Counted from the stretch's first letter, positions 1 through 5,757 are shown. The stretch: DNA of 6,075 bases from a bacterium (GCA_021781285.1 JAJXXD010000122.1:1-6075); one strand, 5' to 3'. Numbers and translations: made by a program. Notes: a model not told the origin generated them from the letters alone.

Positions 1-579
1 CCCGTTTATCAATTCCCTTTTATCCAAACTTTTAAGCAGGTCCGTATCTATCAAAACGGCTTTGGGCTGGTAAAAAGCGCCTATAAGGTTTTTGCCTTTC
101 GGGTGGTCTATGCCTGTTTTGCCTCCAACGCTCGAATCGACGTCGGCAAGCAGAGTAGTCGGCACCTGTATAAAGTTTATGCCCCGCAGATACGTCGCCG
201 CCGCAAATCCTGAAATATCCCCTATGACCCCTCCGCCGAAAGCTATAATAAAATCGGACCTTTCAAACCTGTTTTCCACAAGCCTGTCGTGAATATCGGA
301 AAGATATTTAAGGCTTTTCGTAGATTCGCCGTCCGGAAGAGCCATAAAGGCAAAGTCGTCAGTGCCGTAATTTTTAAGGAAAGAAGAGACGGCGTTTCCG
401 TATAAACCCTCTACGGTTTTAGAAGTTATAACTAAAACCCTGCTCTTTAAATTTAAGCCTGAGGAACTTAAGACGGCGGCTGTTTCTTTATTGTACCCAC
501 CGCTTATGATACCCGAGTCTATTAATATATCATAACCGTTATCTTTAGCGGTCAAGTTTATGTCCACCCTTATTTTCAT
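1..579 (-). CDS. aroB: 3-dehydroquinate synthase, N-terminal 193 residues (runs off the left edge)
   Basis: This enzyme converts DAHP to 3-dehydroquinate, the second step of the shikimate pathway, in the cytoplasm; it uses NAD and a divalent metal. The 193 codons are open to the window edge. Visible family motifs are LPDGE (81-85), the dinucleotide-binding GGGVIGD (115-121), GFAAATYLRG (124-133), QVPTTLLADVDSSVGGKTG (138-156) and NLIGAFYQP (164-172). These match the well-known AroB core in order and spacing. The protein is normally about 350-370 residues, so the C-terminal helical domain with most metal ligands lies outside the window. The ATG at 577-579 is preceded by AAGGGAG five bases upstream, a good ribosome site. 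The gene starts 20 bp after the stop of the antiporter gene upstream and on the same strand, so cotranscription is likely. Identification is firm; nothing indicates a defect in the visible part. Confidence 0.96.
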   Translation of the reverse strand, partial: MKIRVDINLTAKDNGYDILIDSGIISGGYNKETAAVLSSSGLNLKSRVLVITSKTVEGLYGNAVSSFLKNYGTDDFAFMALPDGESTKSLKYLSDIHDRLVENRFERSDFIIAFGGGVIGDISGFAAATYLRGINFIQVPTTLLADVDSSVGGKTGIDHPKGKNLIGAFYQPKAVLIDTDLLKSLDKRELING

Positions 580-591
580 ATTACTCCCTTT

Positions 592-615
592 TTATACTTT
601 TATACTATTATACTT
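592..615. repeat. Three tandem copies of an 8-bp unit across a stop codon
   Basis: The plus strand reads TTATACTT (592-599), TTATACTA (600-607) and TTATACTT (608-615), three adjacent units with one difference. The block covers the last codons and the stop (600-602) of the second antiporter gene and most of the short gap to aroB. A change in copy number would alter the antiporter's last residues and the gap before aroB, but not the aroB ribosome site at 581-590. Confidence 0.7.
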
Positions 616-1841
616 TTTTTATTATCTATCCTGCCGTATGCATAAACTCCGGCAGTTAAAATAATGTTTGTAATTATAATCACGAGAAATGCGTATTCCG
701 GGAAATCCTTAGTGCCGGGTATTCCGGCGTTTAACGGCATATAAGCCATTATAGCCGTGGCCAATGCCCTTCCTATCATAGACCACAGGAAAAATTTTTC
801 TTTTTTAGGCAGTTTCTCTTCCTCCTTTTTTTTGAAATTTTCCATAAAAAATACTGCCGACACGCTTAAATATCTGCCGACTATCAGCATAACGATTACG
901 ATAAAAAGCCTGTCTATGAATCCCCATCCGATATGGGACAATTCTACTACGACTCCCAAAAAGACGAAAAATAACGTCCGTATTAAAAACGAAAATTCAA
1001 AATTAAACTGTTTTATAAAGGATTCTTTTATGCTCATCTTGAAGAAATTCAGTTTAAGCCTGTTCAATAATTCTTCGTTTCCCATTATTATGCCGAAAAC
1101 CAGTATTGCGATAGCGCCGTTTCCGTTAATTAAATGAATCAATAAATAAAGGATTAACATTCCGCCGAAAGTAATAGAATAAGCAAATTTTGTTTTGGAT
1201 ATAAACTTTAGCAGTATAAACCACGTTACTCCGAACAAAACCGCAATGGCGGCGGATATTCCAAAAGAATAAAGCAGTCCCGCCGATTTGGATAAATAAT
1301 TTATATGAACGGACGAGTTTTTGGCAAAATTAATTAAAATTATTAAAATGACTATGGCAAGCGCATCATTGAACGTGGATTCCATGGCTATTACGGTCTT
1401 ATTTTTATCGCTTGCGTCGATATTAGGCAAAAGAGGTATAATAACGGTAGAGCTCGAACATGATACTATCGTTCCGAGCATAAGGGACTGCATCAAACCC
1501 CCTCCGCCCATTATATAGAAAAATCCTCCAGCCAATATTATTGAAAGCGCTAAACCGGAGACCATTAAAACCATGGAGTATGCCGAACTCTTGAAAACCG
1601 TTATAAAATTAAGCTCGAGCCCTCCCGAAAACATAATGAGAATTAAAACAAGCGTGCTCAGGTAAGGCGCAAAATTAATAAACAACTGCTGGTTAAAAAT
1701 ATGGTAAATAGGTCCCAGTATAAGACCGGCAAGCATTAACAGCAGGATAGACGGAAATTTAGTGTATGAAAAAAATATCTCTCCGAGAAAACCCAGAAGT
1801 ATGACTATCCCGATTATTCCTATGGCTATTGAAGGGCTCAT
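600..1841 (-). CDS. Cation:proton antiporter, CPA1/NhaP-like Na_H_Exchanger family
   Basis: A 413-residue, very hydrophobic inner-membrane protein with about a dozen membrane segments by eye. It is expected to exchange Na+ (or K+) for protons. Family marks: FSGGLELN (71-78) in an early helix, SCSSSTVI (127-134) at the unwound helix, ESTFNDALAIV (154-164) with the Asn158-Asp159 pair typical of CPA1 ion sites, FLIRTLFFVFLG near 285, an Arg in IVGRYLSV, and GRALATA at 357. The second motif has Ser/Thr where NhaP-type proteins have TDP, a mixture of CPA1 and CPA2-like features, so the transported ion cannot be named. Length fits the family. The ATG at 1839-1841 overlaps the stop of the preceding antiporter as ATGA and has no good Shine-Dalgarno site, so translation is probably coupled. 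It is not closely similar to its neighbour, so this is not a recent tandem duplication. Confidence 0.9.
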   Translation of the reverse strand: MSPSIAIGIIGIVILLGFLGEIFFSYTKFPSILLLMLAGLILGPIYHIFNQQLFINFAPYLSTLVLILIMFSGGLELNFITVFKSSAYSMVLMVSGLALSIILAGGFFYIMGGGGLMQSLMLGTIVSCSSSTVIIPLLPNIDASDKNKTVIAMESTFNDALAIVILIILINFAKNSSVHINYLSKSAGLLYSFGISAAIAVLFGVTWFILLKFISKTKFAYSITFGGMLILYLLIHLINGNGAIAILVFGIIMGNEELLNRLKLNFFKMSIKESFIKQFNFEFSFLIRTLFFVFLGVVVELSHIGWGFIDRLFIVIVMLIVGRYLSVSAVFFMENFKKKEEEKLPKKEKFFLWSMIGRALATAIMAYMPLNAGIPGTKDFPEYAFLVIIITNIILTAGVYAYGRIDNKKSIIV

Positions 1842-3193
1842 ATACTATTTTTATAGCCTTTTTTAATAAAAAAGTCAAAGGATATCGCCTGAATGGTTAA
1901 AGAAAACAGGACAGCTATAAAAACATAAGCAATTATTTCATTCCTTAAATGCAGATTTAAGGGCAGAGATAAAGCCATGGCTATAGGCAAAGCGCCTTTT
2001 AAGCCCCCAAATACAAGGAATCTTTTATATTGTTTATTTATGGTCAAGCCGTCCGAAAATATTTTAAACCTGTTTTTTGCAATATTAACGAGAGGCGAAA
2101 TAAGATATACTCCTATGAAACGGGAAAAAAGAGAAAGGGCTATTATAAATAACGATATAGCCCATATATCTAAAATTTTAAACAAATTTATCTCTATTCC
2201 TATTATTAAAAATAAAATAGAATTTACTATAAAAGTTAAATATTCGACGACGATTGGGAAAACTTCCAGCGTCCGATTTGAAACTTTCTTCTTAAATCCA
2301 TAGTTTGCAAGAACTATACCGCTGAAAATAACCGCCATAATAAAAGACATATGAAGATAATACGCCGCTATTAAAGATGCGTAAGCAAGAAGCAGGGAAA
2401 TCATTATTTCCGTCAAAAAATCGGTTGCAAGAGATAATACGAGCGATACGGAATATCCGAGGACGATGCCGAGTATGGAACCGCCTATGGATTCATATAA
2501 AAATTCAAACGTAGAGGTCTTTATTATGCCAAGAATGTAATAAAACATATTATATAAGGAGTTTAAATCTAAGCGGCCGCCGTTTAAGAAAATTGAACCG
2601 GCTCCGTTAAGATTCAACCCTAAAAAAACCTCGAAAAGAACAAGGCTTATTCCGTCGTTAAAAAGGCTTTCGCCGGTGAGCAACGTCTCGATATCTTCTT
2701 TTCCGTCCGTATTTTCGGCTTCGTTTCCCGCATCGTTTTTCTCGGTCTTTGGCGGAACGCCGCCTCTTTTTATTATCCTGTTTTTTAACAGGGCAAGTAT
2801 AGATATCGGGTCGGTAGGGGTTATTATGGCTCCGAAAATTAAAGACTGTTTTAACGGAAAATTTAAAACAAAATGAAGAACGGTGCCGGTAAAAATTGCC
2901 GAGATTATCGTTCCGAATATGGACAACATGCCTATCGGAAGAATATTTGATATTAAAGGGCGCATCTTGATGCCTACCGCCCCTTCGAATATAATAATCG
3001 GAAGAAAAACGTAGTATATAAGGTACGGAGTGATATTTAAGCTGGGAAATATGCGGAAAATTCCCACAAAAAGCCCGATGATAACAAGTATAGAGGTATA
3101 AGGAATTTTAAGGTATCTTGTTAAAATTCCGCCCGCCGAAGCGATAGAAAGCAAAAGTATCGCGGTAATTATTATATGTCTGCCGTCGTGCAT
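1838..3193 (-). CDS. NhaP-type Na+/H+ antiporter (CPA1) with an acidic loop insertion
   Basis: A 451-residue polytopic inner-membrane protein predicted to exchange Na+ (or K+) for H+. Diagnostic motifs are FLPIIIFEGAVGI (63-75), TPTDPISILALLK (125-137) and GESLFNDGISLVLF (174-187), in which Asn179-Asp180 is the usual ion/proton site. GGLKGALPIAMALSLPL, starting near 396, is the family's late Gly-rich motif. Between the TDP and ND motifs lies a hydrophilic stretch (about 139-168) rich in Lys, Glu, Asp and Asn that is longer than the short link usual here. The ATG at 3191-3193 starts a typical NhaP N-terminus, but no Shine-Dalgarno site precedes it; the upstream strand reads CCCC where GGGG would be needed. 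It is the first gene of an antiporter-antiporter-aroB run. Its first 30 codons are duplicated at 4843-4932. Confidence 0.93.
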   Translation of the reverse strand: MHDGRHIIITAILLLSIASAGGILTRYLKIPYTSILVIIGLFVGIFRIFPSLNITPYLIYYVFLPIIIFEGAVGIKMRPLISNILPIGMLSIFGTIISAIFTGTVLHFVLNFPLKQSLIFGAIITPTDPISILALLKNRIIKRGGVPPKTEKNDAGNEAENTDGKEDIETLLTGESLFNDGISLVLFEVFLGLNLNGAGSIFLNGGRLDLNSLYNMFYYILGIIKTSTFEFLYESIGGSILGIVLGYSVSLVLSLATDFLTEIMISLLLAYASLIAAYYLHMSFIMAVIFSGIVLANYGFKKKVSNRTLEVFPIVVEYLTFIVNSILFLIIGIEINLFKILDIWAISLFIIALSLFSRFIGVYLISPLVNIAKNRFKIFSDGLTINKQYKRFLVFGGLKGALPIAMALSLPLNLHLRNEIIAYVFIAVLFSLTIQAISFDFFIKKGYKNSI

Positions 3194-3210
3194 ATTTACT
3201 AATAAAGGGG
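3104..3210 (-). repeat. 107-bp direct repeat, copy A (intact antiporter gene start)
   Basis: This segment holds codons 1-30 of the NhaP-type gene plus 17 bp upstream. It matches 4843-4949 base for base at a constant offset of 1739, without gaps. I count seven mismatches (at 3108, 3112, 3117, 3154, 3164, 3200 and 3209), about 93% identity. Similarity fades on both sides of these limits. Same orientation, so recombination between copies would delete the 1739 bp between equivalent points. Confidence 0.93.
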
Positions 3211-3220
3211 CCAGATTTAT
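3201..3220 (+). repeat. AATAAAGGGG-CAGA motif, copy 1
   Basis: Reads AATAAAGGGGCCAGATT directly upstream of the antiporter start codon. Related copies in the same orientation lie at 3287, 4940 and 5798. From memory, AAAGGGGTCAG-type words are common dispersed repeats in many bacterial genomes, often near REP-associated transposases; no transposase is seen here. Its first 10 bases belong to the 107-bp repeat. Confidence 0.55.
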
Positions 3221-3227
3221 TTATAAA

Positions 3228-3260
3228 ATAATATGCCAACTATTCCTTCTACAATGTCAA
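3228..3260 (-). promoter_or_regulatory. Possible promoter of the antiporter-aroB run
   Basis: On the minus strand there is a perfect TTGACA at 3255-3260 upstream of the NhaP-type gene. The best -10-like words are GGCATA after 17 bases (weak) or TATTAT at 3228-3233 after 21 bases (too far). TTGTAG (3249-3254) with 15 bases to TATTAT is another pairing. The position fits the gene, but no element pair is clearly right. Confidence 0.35.
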
Positions 3261-3286
3261 CCCAAAATAGAAACGTCACCTTTTAA

Positions 3287-3308
3287 AATAAAGGGGGGGC
3301 AGATTATA
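3287..3308 (+). repeat. AATAAAGGGG-CAGA motif, copy 2 (with extra G)
   Basis: Reads AATAAAGGGGGGGCAGATT, 86 bp after copy 1 and in the same orientation. It lies just past the 3' end of the AbiEii-like gene, so it marks one border of the toxin-antitoxin cluster. The run of seven G is longer than in the other copies. Confidence 0.55.
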
Positions 3309-3326
3309 AAGGGTCTGCGTATGGAT

Positions 3327-3893
3327 TCATTTTTCAATCGTTACGCGTTTAAAAACTTCTTTAATTTCTTTTTGAAAGAAATTTCTTAATTCTTCAACCG
3401 TAACATTTGCTTTTTTAATAGTCAATAGACCTTCTTTATCTGCCGGAGAAGGAGTTAGCTTATACAATCTTTCCATTATACGGTTGGCGAAAGAACTCCC
3501 GCTGTTTTTTTTAATATAATCATACGCTTCCATTAAATCAGCTTTTTTATTTTTTATTAAAAAATAAATATCGTAATAATCCCTTAATTTATTTCTCTGC
3601 GAAATTATATCGCATTTTAATTTAAATATAGTTTCTATTTGCGCTGCTTTAATATTGCCGTCAATAATGTTAGGAATATCTTCTTGTAAAATATTTTTAG
3701 CCGTTAAATCCGGGGTCACGAAAAAAGAAACTCTAACGCCGTTAATTTCGTAAATCTGCTGATAGTCGTCAATATCTTCCCCGCCTTCGGCAAAATCCAT
3801 ATCTCCAGCTAAGTCGTAGATTTTATTAATTTTAAATTCTTTTTTTTCTATATAAAGCAGATTAATCGCTTTGTGCGATTTAATGGGCTCCAT
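3327..3893 (-). CDS. Short AbiEii-like protein (nucleotidyltransferase-toxin family) lacking the catalytic N-terminal motif
   Basis: A 188-residue soluble protein. INGVRVSFF (50-58), the strand IETIFKLKCDII (86-97) and RDYYDIYFL (104-112) match the central and C-terminal signature of AbiEii/AbiGii-type proteins, whose members include nucleotidyltransferase toxins of abortive-infection and toxin-antitoxin systems. The usual N-terminal GG(T/S) loop with a following DxD is not recognisable. The only nearby acidic run is GDMDFAEGGEDIDD (30-43), not preceded by a GGT-type loop. The protein is also shorter than usual. The start is well supported: GAGG lies six bases before the ATG at 3891-3893, so the short N-terminus is probably genuine. 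It overlaps the 93-residue gene upstream by 14 bp, as expected for a coupled pair. It may be a catalytically dead or divergent subfamily; the family call is moderate and the activity unknown. Confidence 0.6.
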   Translation of the reverse strand: MEPIKSHKAINLLYIEKKEFKINKIYDLAGDMDFAEGGEDIDDYQQIYEINGVRVSFFVTPDLTAKNILQEDIPNIIDGNIKAAQIETIFKLKCDIISQRNKLRDYYDIYFLIKNKKADLMEAYDYIKKNSGSSFANRIMERLYKLTPSPADKEGLLTIKKANVTVEELRNFFQKEIKEVFKRVTIEK

Positions 3894-4161
3894 TTAGAAC
3901 CTCTTTGAAAATTTCAAACTGGAAATCGAGAAACGGAATATTTTCTTGTTTAATATAATTTTTTATTTCATTATAATTTTTTAGAACCCTGTCTATACCC
4001 CATAGTTTCACGCAAACAAGAATATATTCAAAAACTGCGGATTTTATTGCCGCCGTTATGATAGTATCCGCAGGCGCAGGAGTATTCGGACAACTCCAAA
4101 ATAAAAGTCCTAATCCTATTTCTTTAGGGTCTATTAATTCAGGAATATTTTTTGCTTTCAC
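3880..4161 (-). CDS. Unrecognised 93-residue protein paired with the AbiEii-like gene
   Basis: I do not recognise a family. The protein is soluble and mostly helical in look, with a Gly/Leu/Trp segment (GLGLLFWSCP, 17-26), a Pro/Ala-rich turn (NTPAPAD, 27-33) and a KLWGIDRVLKNYNEIKNYI stretch (about 53-71). The start is GTG (4159-4161); there is no ATG near it and no clear Shine-Dalgarno site, so the start is less sure than the frame. Its end overlaps the AbiEii-like gene by 14 bp and carries that gene's ribosome site (GAGG). By position it would be the upstream partner, and an antitoxin role is an inference from the two-gene order only. The DNA is strongly AT-rich, unlike the antiporter and aroB genes. 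Confidence 0.6.
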   Translation of the reverse strand: MKAKNIPELIDPKEIGLGLLFWSCPNTPAPADTIITAAIKSAVFEYILVCVKLWGIDRVLKNYNEIKNYIKQENIPFLDFQFEIFKEVLNGAH

Positions 4162-4237
4162 AATAATATATATCTGATAATAATTAATAATATTTTATTA
4201 TATATTTTAAGAAAAATTACATCTTCGTTTCTTACGA

Positions 4238-4513
4238 TCAGTATTTATATTTTTTCAAATCTTTATAGAAATTTTCATGGGTTCCAACGGTATATAAGTA
4301 AACTTTATCTTCGATAATTTCATAAGATAAAAGAAACAATTGATTATTAAATCTAAACTTTAAAACTCTTATCCCTTTTAAATCCCCTTTTTTAAGCTCT
4401 CCTGCTTCAGGATTTTCAATTATATTTTTTACTTGGTTATCAATTTCTATTTGTAAATCTTCAACGGATTTCTTTTTAAATTTAATAAATTTGCCCGAAG
4501 CTATTATGTCCAT
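4238..4513 (-). CDS. RelE/ParE-family toxin of a type II toxin-antitoxin system
   Basis: A 91-residue basic protein. The run PEAGELKKGDLKGIRVLKF (35-53), then LFLLSYEI (59-66) and VGTHENFYKDLKK (76-88), is the standard core of RelE/ParE toxins. Members either cut mRNA at the ribosome (RelE, YafQ) or poison gyrase (ParE); the sequence alone does not decide which. His79 in THENF and the basic residues Lys42, Lys46, Arg49 and Lys52 are candidate functional positions. The start lies 11 bp after the antitoxin stop. No Shine-Dalgarno site is visible before it, which would keep toxin output tied to translation of the antitoxin. The length is normal and the gene looks intact. Confidence 0.88.
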   Translation of the reverse strand: MDIIASGKFIKFKKKSVEDLQIEIDNQVKNIIENPEAGELKKGDLKGIRVLKFRFNNQLFLLSYEIIEDKVYLYTVGTHENFYKDLKKYKY

Positions 4514-4524
4514 TATTTATTATT

Positions 4525-4749
4525 TTATTTAATTACTCCGAATGCGTATTTTGAATATATTCCGTTTTCTATCTCTTTTTTAGCCGCTAACGTGTCTTTA
4601 ATAAATGAAAACGGTAGATCTTCATTTTCTTCGGCAACCGTAACAATTAAAAGATATTCCCTAATCTGTTCGGAAATACTTCTATCGTTAACTTTTGCCC
4701 TTGCGCGAATTTTTTTTTCAAGTTCATCCGGTACTCTAATAGTCAACAT
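4525..4749 (-). CDS. Ribbon-helix-helix antitoxin of the RelE/ParE pair
   Basis: A 74-residue protein. MLTIRVPDELEKKIRARAK (1-19) followed by RSISEQIREYLL (23-34) is a classic MetJ/Arc ribbon-helix-helix DNA-binding unit: the TIRV strand contacts DNA and SxSEQIRE is the second helix. The C-terminal part, with LPFSFIKDTLAAKKEIENG and a KYAFG end, has the look of the toxin-wrapping tail of such antitoxins. AGGAG lies eight bases before the ATG, a strong ribosome site that the toxin gene lacks. Antitoxin-first order and the 11-bp gap to the toxin fit a type II operon. The protein most likely represses its own promoter by binding the palindrome at 4789-4811. Confidence 0.87.
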   Translation of the reverse strand: MLTIRVPDELEKKIRARAKVNDRSISEQIREYLLIVTVAEENEDLPFSFIKDTLAAKKEIENGIYSKYAFGVIK

Positions 4750-4788
4750 TTTATTATCTCCTCTCTCCCCGCAATAATTTTATAAATC

Positions 4789-4811
4789 AATGTATTCATA
4801 ATGAATACATT
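4789..4811. promoter_or_regulatory. Palindromic operator of the RHH/RelE operon
   Basis: AATGTATTCAT (4789-4799), one base (4800), then ATGAATACATT (4801-4811): a perfect 11-bp-arm inverted repeat. It covers part of the -10 box and the expected transcription start, the natural place for autorepression by the antitoxin or the antitoxin-toxin complex. Binding by this antitoxin is inferred. Confidence 0.75.
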
Positions 4812-4837
4812 ATAACATTGCAATCAAAAATAGGCAA
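4809..4837 (-). promoter_or_regulatory. Sigma70-type promoter of the RHH/RelE operon
   Basis: On the minus strand TTGCCT (4832-4837) is separated by 17 bases from a perfect TATAAT (4809-4814). Transcription would start near 4802, giving a leader of about 53 bases. The spacer contains one copy of a direct repeat, GCAATCAAAAA (4820-4830 and 4834-4844). The -35 box sits only a few bases from the broken antiporter copy. Confidence 0.75.
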
Positions 4838-4932
4838 TCAAAAATTCTAAAGTATATTGTTAAAATTCCGCCCGCCGAAGCGATAGAAAGCAGAAGTATC
4901 GCCGTAATTATTATATGTCTGCCGTCGTGCAT
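4810..4932 (-). pseudogene. Broken second copy of the NhaP-type antiporter gene start
   Basis: From an ATG at 4930-4932, 40 codons can be read to a TAA at 4810-4812. Codons 1-25 encode the same residues as the intact antiporter gene (MHDGRHIIITAILLLSIASA, then GGILT). Codons 26-30 read IYFRI against RYLKI in the intact gene. After that similarity ends and the frame runs into unrelated DNA, stopping inside the -10 box of the RHH/RelE promoter. With one membrane segment at most it cannot transport ions. It has no Shine-Dalgarno site. It is a remnant of a duplication, insertion or recombination event; whether it is expressed is unknown. Confidence 0.85.
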
Positions 4933-4949
4933 ATTTACGAATAAAGGTG
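4843..4949 (-). repeat. 107-bp direct repeat, copy B
   Basis: Counterpart of 3104-3210 at a constant offset of 1739, same orientation, seven mismatches and no gaps. It contains the broken antiporter start plus 17 bp upstream, including most of an AATAAAGG-type motif. The DNA between the two copies carries the RHH/RelE and AbiEii-like modules. Confidence 0.93.
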
Positions 4950-4953
4950 TCAC
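4940..4953 (+). repeat. AATAAAGGGG-CAGA motif, copy 3 (degenerate)
   Basis: Reads AATAAAGGTGTCAC. It occupies the same place relative to the broken antiporter start as copy 1 does to the intact one, and lies about 30 bp past the stop of the PIN toxin gene. Confidence 0.45.
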
Positions 4954-4981
4954 AAACAAACCTTATGCGGATTATCTAAAT

Positions 4982-5416
4982 TTACGGGAATATTATATAA
5001 GTTTTGCAGAACTTTTCGGCAGTCATAACATCAATGTCTTTATTTGGAAAGTTGTTATCGTTGCTTAAGATAAACTCGCATTTGTTTCTTTTAGCAAGAA
5101 CATATTGCAGGGTATCCTCAAAGTCTTTATAATATTTGTCCCTTTCCATAAGTTTTATGACATTTTCTGTTTCTATGTTGGAAAATGGTATTAAAAGAAA
5201 ATAATCAAGGGATAATTTTATAGATTTCAGGGCTATCTTTTTATCTTTTTTTGATAAAATATAATATACCGTAGTGATTAAATCACTGCTGGTTAGCAGC
5301 TGCGCATCGCCGTTTAATAAATAATTTACCGTCTCTATGCTGTATTTACTACAAACTCTGGTATTATCAAAAACATCTAATATAACATTGGCATCTATAA
5401 ATACTTTTTTAAACAT
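4982..5416 (-). CDS. PIN-domain ribonuclease toxin (VapC-like)
   Basis: A 144-residue protein with the PIN layout: FIDANVILDV (6-15) with Asp8 and Asn10, a second conserved acidic/polar site at SSDLITTVYYIL (43-54), KDFEDTLQYVLA (97-108) with Asp98, Glu100 and Asp101, and the late FILSNDNNF (115-123). These supply the acidic residues that hold metal ions in PIN nucleases, so it looks active. Family members cut tRNA, rRNA or mRNA; the target here is unknown. Length is normal. The ATG at 5414-5416 overlaps the antitoxin's end by 8 bp (ATGTTTAA) and has only a poor ribosome site, so toxin translation is likely coupled to the antitoxin. Downstream the gene is followed by the broken antiporter copy, with no clear terminator between. 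Confidence 0.87.
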   Translation of the reverse strand: MFKKVFIDANVILDVFDNTRVCSKYSIETVNYLLNGDAQLLTSSDLITTVYYILSKKDKKIALKSIKLSLDYFLLIPFSNIETENVIKLMERDKYYKDFEDTLQYVLAKRNKCEFILSNDNNFPNKDIDVMTAEKFCKTYIIFP

Positions 5417-5672
5417 CGTCTTTTTGTGTTTTTAGCTCTTGTATTGTTTTGTTTCCAATTAAATTTGAAGCAATGCCGATGGTTTTTTTAAACGCCTCAA
5501 CCCTTTTTACCTTTTTAAATTCTTTAGCTTTTTCCTCTATGAGCTCCCGTATAATCATGCTTTGCGGCTTATTCATCCTCTCGGATAAAAGTTTTAAGTC
5601 GTTCTCCGTTTCATTAGAAATAACAATGTTTTTTCTTACGGATAGCCCCGAATCGTTATTTAATAAAGCCAT
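5409..5672 (-). CDS. Antitoxin of the PIN toxin (ribbon-helix-helix-like)
   Basis: An 87-residue protein from the chosen start. SVRKNIVISNETENDLKLLSERMNK is a strand plus helix in ribbon-helix-helix style, and QSMIIRELIEEKAKEF forms the second helix; the Lys-rich C-terminal part would wrap the toxin. I place the start at the ATG 5670-5672 because GGAGG stands four bases before it. An in-frame ATG at 5685-5687 would add MRGGS but has no ribosome site and would use the GGAGG as coding sequence. It overlaps the PIN toxin gene by 8 bp in antitoxin-first order. It probably represses the promoter at 5732-5760 through the ATGTAT/ATACAT half-sites. The exact antitoxin family is not certain. Confidence 0.8.
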   Translation of the reverse strand: MALLNNDSGLSVRKNIVISNETENDLKLLSERMNKPQSMIIRELIEEKAKEFKKVKRVEAFKKTIGIASNLIGNKTIQELKTQKDDV

Positions 5673-5707
5673 ACTGCCTCCGCGCATATTTTAGGCAATT
5701 AATGAAT

Positions 5708-5757
5708 ATGTATAATTAAACTATGTATAAAATTATACATATCTATAAATACATAGT
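5708..5757. promoter_or_regulatory. Operator array of the RHH/PIN operon
   Basis: Four related half-sites: ATGTATA at 5708-5714 and 5723-5729, then inverted TATACAT at 5734-5740 and ATACAT at 5749-5754. Their starts are 15, 11 and 15 bases apart. The inner pair forms a 7-bp-arm inverted repeat with a 4-base centre. A wider one is ACTATGTAT (5720-5728) with ATACATAGT (5749-5757). The array covers the -10 box, spacer and expected start of the promoter, fitting cooperative autorepression by ribbon-helix-helix dimers (inference). Confidence 0.65.

Noticed and set aside
757..1137. A 126-codon plus-strand open frame
   Set aside because: It is wholly antisense to a clear antiporter gene and its translation has no domain character. 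The other plus-strand frames (92-292, 1321-1518, 1977-2303, 2676-2876, 4592-4777, 5449-5694) are antisense shadows in the same way.
3299..3318. Inverted repeat GCAGA...TCTGC after the AbiEii-like gene as a terminator
   Set aside because: Only 5-bp arms with a 10-base loop, and no clean U-tract directly after the stem on the minus strand.
4162..4237. Separate promoter for the AbiEii-like pair
   Set aside because: A TATAAT (4197-4202) exists, but no -35-like box lies at proper distance and the stretch is so AT-rich that such words are expected by chance. Read-through from the RHH/RelE operon is equally possible.
4820..4844. CRISPR-like or iteron repeat (GCAATCAAAAA twice)
   Set aside because: Only two 11-bp copies 14 bases apart; too few for an array or an origin.
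5673..5687. Longer start (MRGGS...) for the antitoxin of the PIN toxin
   Set aside because: No ribosome site precedes the upstream ATG, while GGAGG sits just before the inner ATG at 5670-5672.
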